In this document: positions 1 through 8,800 of the stretch, one piece after another
How the letters are laid out: each line of letters begins with the position of its first letter
Numbering within the stretch: position 1 is the stretch's first letter
Origin: CAZBBB01 sp964490005
Lineage (GTDB): Bacteria; Planctomycetota; B15-G4
Direction of reading: 5' to 3'
NCBI GenBank assembly: GCA_964490005.1
Contig: CAZBBB010000006.1
Coordinates: forward strand, 1 to 64,000
Length of the DNA: 64,000 nucleotides
Notes under the pieces: generated by a model
The model's input: only the letters and a program-made list of their open reading frames with translations
Told to the model about the DNA's origin: nothing
Database searches by the model: none
Program-made: the position numbers and the translations under genes

Positions 1-1
1 G

Positions 2-496
2 TCGGACATCGCGCGCGGCCTGTCCTACGCGCCCTACGCCTACATGCTGTGGTGCTAGACGAGCCACCCCGACCTCGACGAGTCGAGGCAGTTCGCCGAG
101 GGCATCCACGAGCGCTTCCCCGGCAAGCTGCTGGCCTACAACTGCTCGCCGTCCTTCAACTGGCGCGCCAAGCTCGACGAGGCGACGATCGCGAAGTTCC
201 AGCGCGAGCTGGGCGCGATGGGCTACCGCTTCCAGTTCGTCACGCTGGCCGGCTTCCACAGCCTCAACCACGGCATGTTCGAACTCGCGCGCCGCTACCG
301 CGACCACGGCATGGCGGCCTACTCGCAGCTGCAGCAGGCCGAATTCGCGGCCGAGGAGCACGGCTACAGCGCGACCAAGCACCAGCGCGAGGTCGGCACC
401 GGCTACTTCGACGAAGTCGCCAAGGCGCTGTCGGGCGGCGCCTCGTCCACGACCGCGCTCGAGGGTTCGACCGAATCCGCGCAGTTCCGCCACTGA
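2..496 (+). pseudogene. aceA: Isocitrate lyase, C-terminal part, interrupted by in-frame TAG
   Basis: The frame running from base 2 to the TGA at 494-496 matches the C-terminal third of isocitrate lyase, the glyoxylate-shunt enzyme that splits isocitrate into glyoxylate and succinate. Family landmarks are the YAPYA segment before the break, LLAYNCSPSFNW (substrate-binding Asn/Ser residues), the FVTLAGFHSLN segment and a C-terminal TGYFDEV. At 56-58 a TAG stands where homologues have the Glu of the conserved W-C-E-T motif, which lies in the active site. The 145 codons after it are intact and in frame, so this is a one-base change from GAG and not old decay. TAG is an ordinary terminator for other genes here. 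A recent null mutation or a sequencing error are the main explanations. The 5' part of the gene lies outside the window. Confidence 0.85.
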
Positions 497-531
497 TCCG
501 TTGCCCGTGCCGTCCCACGCAGGAGCTCTCC

Positions 532-699
532 ATGTCGCCTGAACACAAGCGTCCCCCCCAGCGCGTCGTCGGCCGCGGCGTGATGTTCAACTTCGTGAAC
601 AAGGTGGCGGCCTCCGACGAGCAGGCCAGCCAGGAGCGCGAGGCGCGCCGCCATCCCGGCGCGGTCGACGAGTACACGCAACTCGACGATCCCTGCTGA
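532..699 (+). CDS. Small hypothetical protein, 55 aa
   Basis: This short ORF begins 35 bases after the isocitrate lyase stop. A good Shine-Dalgarno sequence (AGGAG at 521-525) lies six bases before the ATG, which is the main reason to call it. The product is highly charged and soluble, without a signal peptide or membrane segment, and ends in DDPC. I do not recognise a family. It may be cotranscribed with isocitrate lyase, because a strong hairpin follows both genes. No function can be given. Confidence 0.55.
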   Translation: MSPEHKRPPQRVVGRGVMFNFVNKVAASDEQASQEREARRHPGAVDEYTQLDDPC

Positions 700-715
700 A
701 CGACCCCGCGCGCGG

Positions 716-741
716 CCCGGCGCGTCGACGGACGCGCCGGG
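716..741. terminator. Perfect GC hairpin, likely terminator
   Basis: An 11-base stem (CCCGGCGCGTC at 716-726, pairing with 731-741) closes a four-base loop. It lies just after the small ORF and before the FKBP lipoprotein gene, where a transcription end is expected. No T-tract follows, so if it terminates it does so as a hairpin-only element or with other factors. Confidence 0.45.
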
Positions 742-923
742 TCGTGCGAGCATCCTCCTTCCGGCGACCCGGTGGATTCCCGGGCCGTCTCTCCCCCGGG
801 GGCGCCGGAACCGACAGGTACCGGAGCCCCCGTCTGTTGCGCGCCGCGTGCGCCGCGCCGCGATGGCACGCGCCGCGCACCGTTCGTTACCGTGTGCGGC
901 TCGCTCTCCCCGAAAGGATCGTG

Positions 924-1859
924 ATGAGACTCTCCGCCCTCGCCGTGCTCACGCTCGCGCTGTTCGGCTGCCAGAAGCAGGAACCCTCGCCGTTCGCGTA
1001 CGAAGCCGGCGACGTGCCGGCCGCATCGACCGCGCAGCCGCCGGACGGCGGCCAGCCGACGCCGGCGGGCGCCGCGACGTCGTCCGCGCCGGCGACGAAG
1101 AGCTATCCGGGCGCGCCGCTCCCCGAGAACTGCCAGATCCACACGACGGCTTCGGGCCTGCAGTACGCGGTGCTCGCGGCCGGCGACTCCGTCGCGAGCT
1201 GCGCCGCCGAGGACCGCGTCACGGTCAAGTACGCGGGCTTCCTCGAGGACGGCCGCCGCTTCGACGGCACGCCCGCCGGGCAGACGGCGATGTTCGCGTG
1301 CAACCAGGTGATCACCGGCTGGCAGGAGGGCCTGCAGCTCATGACGCCCGGCAGCAAGTACAAGTTCATCATCCCGTGGCAGCTGGCCTACGGCGAGGAG
1401 GGTTATCCCGGCCTCATCCCGCCCAAGAGCAACCTGATCTTCGACGTCGAGCTGGTCTCGGTCGCGCCCGCGCCCAAGCCGATGAGCGTGCCCCCCTTCG
1501 TGCTGCCCGACGCGGCCGACCTCAACACGACCGACAGCGGCCTGCAGTGGCTGGCCGTCAGCGAGGGCAGCGGCAGCTTCCGGCCGGGCCCGACCTCGCA
1601 GGTCACCGTGCACTACGCGGGCTGGCTCACCGACGGCACCCTGTTCGACAGCAGCTACGGTCGCGGCGAGCCGATGAGCTTCCCGCTCAACCGCGTGATC
1701 GCGGGCTGGACGGAGGGGCTGCAGCTCATGTCGACCGGCGCGACCTACCTGTTCGTGATCCCCAGCGAGCTGGCCTACGGCCCGGCCGGCGCCGGCGGCG
1801 TCATCGGCCCGGACGCCACGCTGGTCTTCCGCGTCGAGCTGCTCTCGGTCGACTCCTGA
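924..1859 (+). CDS. Lipoprotein with two tandem FKBP-type peptidyl-prolyl isomerase domains
   Basis: The 311-residue product starts at the ATG preceded by a GAAAGGA site (912-918). It opens with a lipoprotein signal ending LALFGC, so Cys16 would be lipidated. After a Pro/Ala-rich linker come two FKBP domains, at about residues 70-185 and 195-311. Each has the family signatures: V-K-Y-A-G or V-H-Y-A-G-W-L-T-D-G, a G-W-x-E-G-L-Q-L-M segment and a late L-A-Y-G. FKBP proteins catalyse cis-trans isomerisation of Xaa-Pro bonds, and an exported lipidated form should act on folding of envelope proteins. Two FKBP domains in one short lipoprotein is less usual than one. The gene converges on the next one with only three bases between the stops. 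Confidence 0.9.
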   Translation: MRLSALAVLTLALFGCQKQEPSPFAYEAGDVPAASTAQPPDGGQPTPAGAATSSAPATKSYPGAPLPENCQIHTTASGLQYAVLAAGDSVASCAAEDRVTVKYAGFLEDGRRFDGTPAGQTAMFACNQVITGWQEGLQLMTPGSKYKFIIPWQLAYGEEGYPGLIPPKSNLIFDVELVSVAPAPKPMSVPPFVLPDAADLNTTDSGLQWLAVSEGSGSFRPGPTSQVTVHYAGWLTDGTLFDSSYGRGEPMSFPLNRVIAGWTEGLQLMSTGATYLFVIPSELAYGPAGAGGVIGPDATLVFRVELLSVDS

Positions 1860-1862
1860 GAC

Positions 1863-3086
1863 TCAGGGCCGGCGCGCCGGCTCGAGCCGCGCCAGCGTCT
1901 GCTCGAGGCGCGTCGCGAAATCGTCGCTGCGGCTCACGTCGAGCACCCGTCCGAGGGGCGCGTGGCGCGCGAGCAGTCCCTCGAGCACCGCCTGGAACTG
2001 GAACTGCGTCCAGCGATTCGTCGAGCGCACGCCGTCCTCCGCCAGCGGCAGCACGCCCCACGGGAAGAGCAGGATGCGGTCGTAGTCGGCCAGGCGCGCC
2101 AGCAGCGTCGGCAACCAGTCCTCGGTCGCCTGCCGGTCGTGGATCATGCCGTAGTGGATCCAGAAGGCCGCGTGATCGGCCGCCGAGCGGTCGGTGACGA
2201 AGCCGGTCTTTGCGCAGCGCGCCTCGGCCGCCGCCTGCTCCTCCCACAGCTCGCGCAGCAGGCGCGCGAAGCCGCGCAGGTCGAGCCGGTGCAGGTCGAG
2301 CCCGCTCTGCAGGCGCCAGCGCATGCCCTCCTCGAGGAAGGGCACGCCGAGCCGCTCGGCCAGCGCGCGGCCGAAGGTCGTCTTGCCCGTGCCGGCGGAG
2401 CCCGACAGCCCGATGCGCGGCGCGCCGCCGAGGGGCGGCGGGGGCGCGCCCGTCTCGGGCAGCGCCAGCCAGGGGCGCTCGCCCAGCGCCTGCACGACCG
2501 GGCCGGCGTCGGCGATCACGAGCGAAGTGTGCGAAGCGGCGGCCGGCGAGAAGCGCAGCGCCTCGCCGATCGGCAGCCCGAGCAGCTCGCACAGCAGCAC
2601 CCGGATCACGCCGATGTGCGTGACGATCACGACGCGCCGGCCCCACAGGTCCGGCAGCAGCTCGCGCCACAGCGCGCCCACGCGCGCCGCCAGGTCGCCG
2701 AGCGACTCGCCGCCCGGCGCGCGCGCGCCGACGTAGTCGTCCCACCAGGCCGTCACGGCCGCGGGCGCCTCGGCGCTCAGCTCGTCCCAGGTGCGCCCCT
2801 CCCAGGCGCCCATGGCCTGTTCGCGCAGCCGCGGCTCGAAGCGCGGCGCGCACCCCGTGACCTCGCGCACGCGCGTCGCCAGATCGGCGCAGCGCGACAG
2901 GTCGCTGCTCAGCAGCAGGTCGGGACGCGGCAGGTGGGCCGCCATCCAGCGCGCGAGGGCGACGTGCTGCTCGCGCCCCGCCCCGGAGACCTCGACGTCG
3001 ACCTGGCCGCGCACGGCGCGCTGCGTGAAGCGCTCGACCTCGCCGTGACGCAGCAGGTGCACGTGCACCACGCGCGCGTCGGGCAT
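1863..3086 (-). CDS. Histidine phosphatase fused to a P-loop NTPase/kinase-like domain
   Basis: The N-terminal half (about residues 5-205) is a histidine phosphatase of the phosphoglycerate mutase/CobC type. It has the LLRHGEVE signature with the phospho-accepting His and the second catalytic His in IVTHIGVIR. The C-terminal half (about 220-400) starts with a Walker A motif GSAGTGKTT and resembles the small kinases of the NadR/AAA_28 group. I chose the ATG at 3086 because GAGG precedes it. A GTG at 3140 would overlap the upstream ABC ATPase stop as GTGA and would add 18 residues. It is the last gene of the importer operon. If the importer carries corrinoids, an alpha-ribazole phosphatase-like role is possible, but that is inference. 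Confidence 0.75.
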   Translation of the reverse strand: MPDARVVHVHLLRHGEVERFTQRAVRGQVDVEVSGAGREQHVALARWMAAHLPRPDLLLSSDLSRCADLATRVREVTGCAPRFEPRLREQAMGAWEGRTWDELSAEAPAAVTAWWDDYVGARAPGGESLGDLAARVGALWRELLPDLWGRRVVIVTHIGVIRVLLCELLGLPIGEALRFSPAAASHTSLVIADAGPVVQALGERPWLALPETGAPPPPLGGAPRIGLSGSAGTGKTTFGRALAERLGVPFLEEGMRWRLQSGLDLHRLDLRGFARLLRELWEEQAAAEARCAKTGFVTDRSAADHAAFWIHYGMIHDRQATEDWLPTLLARLADYDRILLFPWGVLPLAEDGVRSTNRWTQFQFQAVLEGLLARHAPLGRVLDVSRSDDFATRLEQTLARLEPARRP

Positions 3087-3136
3087 GATCGCCTCGGTCC
3101 GCGCGCCGAAGGCCCCGGTGACCGCCTGCCCGCCGC

Positions 3137-3919
3137 TCACGGCGCGCGGCTGGCCGGGATCACGAAGGGCGTGCCGTCGGGCAGGCGCCCGAAGTGCAGG
3201 TTCTCGCCGTAGACCGGGCCGAGCACCTCGGCGCGCAGCAGTTCCTCGACGCCGCCCTGCGCCGCGAGCCGCGCCTCGGCCAGCAGGACGACGCGCGTGG
3301 CGAACTGGGCCGCGAGATTGACGTCGTGCGTCACGACGAGCACGGCGCGGCCCGCGCGCGCGAGCTGCGCGAGACGCTCGAAGGCGTGCACCTGGTGGCC
3401 GAGGTCGAGCGAGGCCGTCGGCTCGTCGACGAGCAGCACGCCGGCCTCCTGCGCGACGGCGCGCGCCAGCAGCACGCGCTGCAGTTGCCCGCCCGAGAGT
3501 TCGCCGAGGCGCCGGTCGGCCAGCGGCCGCAGGCCGGCGCCGTCGAGCGCCGCGCGCACGGCCGCGTCGTCGGCGGCGGTCGGTCCGGCGAAGCGCGCGA
3601 TGCGCGCGTAGCGGCCGCCGAGCACGAAGCGCTCGACGGTGGTCTCCGGGAGGGCGGCGAGCGCCTGCGGCACGACGGCGATGCGCAGCGCGCGCGCGCG
3701 CGGACCGAGCGACGCGAGCGGCGCGCCGTCGAGGACCACCTCGCCGCGCCCCGGGGCGAGCAGCCCGGCCAGCAGCCGCAGCAGCGTGCTCTTGCCCGAG
3801 CCGTTCGGGCCGAGCACGACGAGCAGTTCGCCCGCGCGCAGCTCGAGCGTGACGTCGGCCACGGCCGGCGCGCCGCCGCCGTAGGCGAAGTGCAGCGAGC
3901 GACCGGCGAGCGTGCTCAC
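3137..3919 (-). CDS. ABC transporter ATP-binding protein, FecE/BtuD type
   Basis: This 260-residue ATPase powers the importer encoded just upstream. It shows Walker A (LGPNGSGKST), the ABC signature (LSGGQLQRV), Walker B followed by the D-loop (LLVDEPTASLD) and the switch His in VVTHD. Length and sequence fit the ATPases of iron-siderophore, haem and vitamin B12 importers. The start is a GTG overlapping the permease stop as GTGA, so translation is probably coupled. The C-terminus ends with a short extension (LPDGTPFVIPASRAP). The substrate cannot be told from the ATPase alone. Confidence 0.9.
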   Translation of the reverse strand: MSTLAGRSLHFAYGGGAPAVADVTLELRAGELLVVLGPNGSGKSTLLRLLAGLLAPGRGEVVLDGAPLASLGPRARALRIAVVPQALAALPETTVERFVLGGRYARIARFAGPTAADDAAVRAALDGAGLRPLADRRLGELSGGQLQRVLLARAVAQEAGVLLVDEPTASLDLGHQVHAFERLAQLARAGRAVLVVTHDVNLAAQFATRVVLLAEARLAAQGGVEELLRAEVLGPVYGENLHFGRLPDGTPFVIPASRAP

Positions 3920-4995
3920 CACGAATCGACCTCGCGCCGCGAGAGCAGCAGCAGCGCCAGGAAGAACGGCCCGCCGATGAGCGACATCGTCACGCCGGGC
4001 TGCAGCGCGGCCGACCCGAGCAGCGTGCGCTGCAGCAGGTCGACGCCCACGAGGAACACGGCGCCGACGAGCGGCGACAGCGGAAGCACGGCGCGATGGC
4101 TGCGTCCCGCGAGGCGCCGCGTGATGTGCGGGACGACCAGCCCGACGAAGGCGATCTGCCCGGCGACGGCGACGGCCGCGGCCGCCGCCAGCGACGAGCC
4201 GAGCACGACCAGCCAGCGCACGGCCACGACGGAGACGCCGGCGGCGCGCGCGTCCTCGTCGCCGGCGGCGAGCAGGTCGAGTTCCCAGGCGACGAAGGGG
4301 ATCACGAGCGCGGCGCAGAGCAGTCCGGCGCCGACGGTCGCCGCGTGCCCCGGCGCGCGGTCCTCGAGCGTGCCGAAGGTCCAGGCGAGGATCGCGCGGC
4401 TGACTTCCCAGTCCTGCAGCGCGAGCGAGGAGATGAGCGCGAGCAGGCCGGCGATGCAGGCGTTGACCGCGATGCCGATGAGCAGCAGCGCCGGCACCGA
4501 GACGCGCCCGGAGGTCGACGCCAGCAGCGTGACGAGCAGGACCGCGCCGAGCGCGCCGAGGAAGCCCGCCAGCGGCACCAGCGCCGTCGATGCGCCGAGA
4601 TCGCCGACCGAGACGAGCGCCGGGCCCCAGCCCGCCAGCGCCACGATCGCGAGGGCCGCGCCCAGCGACGCTCCGCCCGTCACCCCGAGGATCGACGGCG
4701 CCGCCAGCCCGTTGCGGAACAGGCCCTGCAGCAGCGCCCCCGAGAGCGACAGCGCGGCGCCGACGCCGGCCGCGGTCAGTACGCGCCACAGGCGCAGCTC
4801 GACGATGGTCTGCAGCGGCTCGTCCAGCGGCGCTCCCCAGCCGAAGGCGGCGGCGGCCCCTTCGAGCAGCGTGCCGAAGGGCAGCGTGCCGCTCGGCCCG
4901 CCGCGCATCGCCGCCAGCAGCAGCGCCGGCAGGCCGAGCACGCAGGCGGCCGCCAGCAGGCGCGGCGGCAGGCGGCGAAGCCCCGGGCCGCTCAC
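3916..4995 (-). CDS. FecCD-family ABC transporter permease
   Basis: This 359-residue integral membrane protein belongs to the FecCD/BtuC permease family, which forms the homodimeric inner-membrane channel of iron-chelate and cobalamin importers. Family signs are an N-terminal helix, the W-R-V-L-T-A-A-G-V-G-A-A-L segment, L-F-R-N-G-L-A-A-P-S-I-L-G-V-T-G-G-A-S-L-G, and the late G-L-V-V-P-H-I-T-R segment. About nine to ten hydrophobic helices can be seen. The start is a GTG overlapping the stop of the binding-protein gene by four bases. Only one permease gene is present, which fits a homodimer. Confidence 0.9.
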   Translation of the reverse strand: MSGPGLRRLPPRLLAAACVLGLPALLLAAMRGGPSGTLPFGTLLEGAAAAFGWGAPLDEPLQTIVELRLWRVLTAAGVGAALSLSGALLQGLFRNGLAAPSILGVTGGASLGAALAIVALAGWGPALVSVGDLGASTALVPLAGFLGALGAVLLVTLLASTSGRVSVPALLLIGIAVNACIAGLLALISSLALQDWEVSRAILAWTFGTLEDRAPGHAATVGAGLLCAALVIPFVAWELDLLAAGDEDARAAGVSVVAVRWLVVLGSSLAAAAAVAVAGQIAFVGLVVPHITRRLAGRSHRAVLPLSPLVGAVFLVGVDLLQRTLLGSAALQPGVTMSLIGGPFFLALLLLSRREVDSW

Positions 4996-5891
4996 CACGC
5001 CTCCGGGGACAGCGCCTCCACGGCGGCGGCCAGCGCTTCGGCCGCCGTCACCAGGTGCGGTCCGACGGTGCTGTAGAGCCAGGCCTCGAGCACGACGATC
5101 CGATCGTGCCGGACGGCCTGCAACCGCGCCAGCGCCGGCTCGCTGCGCAGCAGGCGCGCGGCCGAGGACAGGTCGTCCCAGTCGGCGCGCCCGCTCACGA
5201 TGATCAGGTCGGGGTCGAGCACGAGCAACTGTTCGAAGCTGCAGCGCGCGTGGCCGTCGATGCCCGACTCGGCCGCCGCGTTGGTCAGCCCCGCCAGCGT
5301 GATGAAGGTGTCGGCGCTCGTGCCGCGGCCGGCCACCCAGCCGCCCGTGCCGCCGTGCGAGAAGGCCAGCGCACGACGCCCGCTCCAGGCCGACCCGCGC
5401 TGCACGAGGTGCGCCGCGCGCGCCCGCAGCGAGCCCGCCACCTGCCGCGCGGTCTCGGTGGCGTGCAGCGCCTCGCCGAGCTGCACCAGCGCCTGCTCGA
5501 CCTGCGGCAACGTCTCCAGCGACCCCAGTTCGAGCACGGCCAGGCCCGCCTCGCGCAGCCGCGCGCTCGTCTCGGCCAGGCCCCAGCGGTCGCTCACGAC
5601 CAGATCGGGGCGCAGCGCCAGAATGGGTTCGGCCGCGTACAGCTCGAACGAGGGCCGCGCGAGATAGGGGTCGTCGGCCTGCCGCCGGCCCGAGTAGTCG
5701 CGCGCCTGCGCGGGCAGCCCGGCGATGCGCTCGGGTGGCAGCAGCGCGCAGAGCAGGTCGACCACGCCCGAACTGGCGGCCACGACCGCCTGCGGCGGCC
5801 CGGCGACGCGCGCGGCGTCCGGCACGGCGGGCACGCGACCGCAGCCGCCCGCCGCGAGCGCCAGCAGCACGGGCAGCAGGGAAGGCCTCAC
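4992..5891 (-). CDS. Periplasmic metal-chelate/cobalamin-binding lipoprotein (BtuF/FecB-like)
   Basis: The 299-residue product is the substrate-binding protein of the importer. A short signal with a Gly-Gly-Cys lipobox puts the lipidated Cys at about position 17. The body follows the helical-backbone binding-protein fold: an ILALRPDLVVSD segment, a long connecting helix, LDPDLIIVSG, and a C-terminal helix. Homologues bind vitamin B12, haem or ferric siderophores. Nothing in the sequence decides between these, though the CobC-like phosphatase in the operon favours a corrinoid. The start is a GTG overlapping the transglutaminase-like gene stop as GTGA. No TonB-dependent receptor lies nearby. 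Confidence 0.85.
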   Translation of the reverse strand: MRPSLLPVLLALAAGGCGRVPAVPDAARVAGPPQAVVAASSGVVDLLCALLPPERIAGLPAQARDYSGRRQADDPYLARPSFELYAAEPILALRPDLVVSDRWGLAETSARLREAGLAVLELGSLETLPQVEQALVQLGEALHATETARQVAGSLRARAAHLVQRGSAWSGRRALAFSHGGTGGWVAGRGTSADTFITLAGLTNAAAESGIDGHARCSFEQLLVLDPDLIIVSGRADWDDLSSAARLLRSEPALARLQAVRHDRIVVLEAWLYSTVGPHLVTAAEALAAAVEALSPEAW

Positions 5892-8800
5892 GGCGTGACG
5901 GCGCGCAGCGCGTTGCTGGCCGCGAAGCCCTGCGGCCCGCCGGGGTCGGCGAACCAGGCCTGGAAGACCAGCGCGCTGCCCGGCGGCAGGCCCGCCGGCC
6001 AGTTCGTCCACGACCAGCTCTGCGTGCCGCCCGGCGCGGGCCCGACGAGCGTGAGCAGGATCGGATGCGGCACGTAGGTGCCGCCCTTGAACGGCAGCGC
6101 CGCCGCACCGCCGCCGACGAAGGTGAACACCTGCGCGCCGGGCAGCGCGTTGGCGAGATTCACCGAGCCGGCGCTGCCGGCGAGCAGCGTGCCCGTTCCG
6201 CTGAGGTTCGCCGCGCCGGCGCTGCCGGGCAGCGCGAAGCCGAGGTTGGCCCAGGTGCCCGGGACGCTCACCTGCAGGAAGGACACGATACCGGCGAGCT
6301 GGTCGGAGCTGAACTCGACCGAGACGAGTTCGCTGCCGGCCGCCACGCCCGTGACCGTGATCGGCACGCTCGCCGCGGCGCCGGGGGCCACGTCGGGCAG
6401 CGCGATCACGCTGCTGCCGCCGCCGCCGAGGCTCAGATTGGCGCCGACGGCCGCCGCGGCGCGCACGTTCGTCAGCGGCATGGGCAGCGGATTGACGAAG
6501 CCCGCCTGCAGCGTGGTCGGCAGCCCGATGCCGAGCGCGCCGCCCCCGCCGTTGACGATCGTGCCGACCGGCGGCGTGACCCAGGTGCGCCCCCAGCCCG
6601 CGAAGGTGTCGGTCGTGCCGAGCACGTCGATCGCGACGGTAACGCGGAAGGCGCGCGTGCGCGCCGTCCACGGCGCGTAGTCGGCGGGCGTCAGCGGCGT
6701 CGCGACGAACAGTTGCGTGAAGGCGGGCAGCGTGAAGGTCGAGTTGCTCTCCTTGAGCGGGCCGAGCAGCCGCCCGTCGGCCGCCACCGCCCAGGCCTGC
6801 ATCACGCCGCGCACCGTCCAGGGCGTGCTCGTTCCGTTGGAGAGTCGCGCGCTGAAGTCGATCGTCTGGCCGGCGGCCACGCGCACGGCCGGATGGAAGT
6901 CGACGACGATGCCGCTCACCGGCAGATCGTCGTCGCCGCCGTCGGCGGGCGGCGGCAGCAGGCCGGGCTTGTACTGCGCCGAGACGCTGGCCGTCGTCTG
7001 CGCACCGACGGTCTTGGTGACGATCGGCACGCCCAGCAGCGTCGTGCTGTGCAGCACGGGTTGCGCCACGCCCGCGACGTCCTTGCGCGAGAGGCGGAAG
7101 TCGGCGTCGGTGGCGAGCTTGAACAGCGCCGTGTCGTACGGCAGCGTCGTCAGGTTGCCGAACAGCGCCGTGAGCGGCGCGGGGCCCAGCTGCCAGGTGC
7201 CGCCGCTGAGCGCCAGCGGCGTGGCCGAAACCGCCTGCCAACCGTTCTGTCCGACCAGATCGGTACGCCGGAAGCGCATGTCGGCCCAGCTCTGCACGTC
7301 GGCGTGGCGATCAGGGCTGGCGGCCAGGTCGACGGTGCCGTCCTGCGCGAGCACCAGGTCGAAGCGACCGTTGCCGTCGAGGTCGCGCGCCGACTCGTAG
7401 CACGACGTCAGCCGCGAGGGCAGGCCCAGGGCGCGGCCGAAGCTCACGAGCAGCCCGGCCAGCGCGTCGTCGTGCACCGGCCCCGCGCCGGGGCCCGCGG
7501 CCAGCAACTGGTCGCTGCCCGACCAGGCCCAGGGCGTGTCGCCGCTGGCCCAGGGGCCGACCAGGTCGGACTGCGCCCAGCCGCCGTCCTCGGCGTTGAC
7601 GGCCGCCGAGAGGCGACGCGCGACCAGGGCCGGTTGGCCGCGCTGCGCGGCGCCGAGCGGCACCAGCGCGTCGAGCGCCGCGTTCACGGTGGCCGGGGCG
7701 AACTGCGCCAGGCGCCAGGGCTGCGCCACGACGAGCAGGCCGTCGCCGCGCGGGCGCAGCGTCGTCGTCTCGAGCAGATACTCCTGCCGGTCGGCGGCCG
7801 AAGGCAGCGAGGTCTCGTCGCTCGTCTGCCAGGGGTTGAACAGCACGACCAGCGGAGCCTCGAAGGTGCGCGTGGCGTACGGCGCGCCGCCGCCGCAGGC
7901 GTCGAGCCAGAGTTCGGCGCGCAGGCTGTAGCGGCCGACGCCGGCGCCGACCGGGATCGTGAGCCGCCAGGTGCCGCTCAATCCGTCGGGCGCCAGGCTC
8001 ACCAGCGCGCTTTGGAAGGCGCCGACCGACGGCACGCCCGCGACGGCCTGCAGCGGGATCTCGGTCGCGACGCCGTCGAAGTCGTGGCCGAGCACGAAGC
8101 GCGCCGTCACCAGCGACGGATCGAAGGGCGCGTCGAAGCCCAGCGTCACGAGCGCGCCCTCGGGCTGCCCGCGGCGCAGGAACACGCCCGCTCCGTACGA
8201 GGCGGTGTTGTGCGCGGCGGCGTTCACCGACGACTGCGGCGCGATGCCGGTGATGAGATTCCAGGGCTCGGCGTACAGCGTCCAACCCAGACCGCCCGCG
8301 TCGTTGCTCACGAACGTCGCTCCCGCGATCGGCGGGCCGGAGGGCGGCGCCTGCAGCACGAGGGGCGCGCTGCCCGTGGCGCTGGCCAGCAGTTGCCCGC
8401 TGGCCGACCAGGCCAGGACCGTTCCCGTGCCTCCGTCGAGGAACTGCGGGGTGGCGCGCACCAGACGCTTGGGTGTCGCGAACAGCGCCGAGACCAGGCC
8501 CTCGCCGAGCGAACTGGCCGCGCAGTTGCCGCCGCCGCCGAGGCCGGCGATGGCGCCCAGATACTCGCTGACGCCCTCCGACGGAGCGGCATTGGCGAGC
8601 GACAGCGGCGCGCTGGGCGTCCCGCTGACGGTTTCGTTGCCGCCCGGCGCGCCGCCCACGCTCTGCCCGAAGAAGCGCTCGGAGAACACCGCGCCCTGCA
8701 ACGACAGGCTGGCCAGCTCTGCGCAGCGCGCGCCGAAGAAGGGCCAGTCGCAGGGCAGCAGCAGCGCGGCCTCCGTGCTCTCGTCGGCCAGCGGCGGGCC

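Noticed and set aside
56..58. Pyrrolysine or general amber reassignment as explanation of the isocitrate lyase TAG
   Set aside because: TAG ends several intact genes in this window at the expected family lengths, and no suppressor-type tRNA is visible here.
264..1613. Long minus-strand ORF opposite the FKBP lipoprotein, and dozens of similar long ORFs opposite or out of frame with other genes
   Set aside because: In very GC-rich DNA stop codons are rare in shadow frames. Their translations are Arg/Ala/Pro/Gly-rich with no family signature, while the opposite frame has clear domains.
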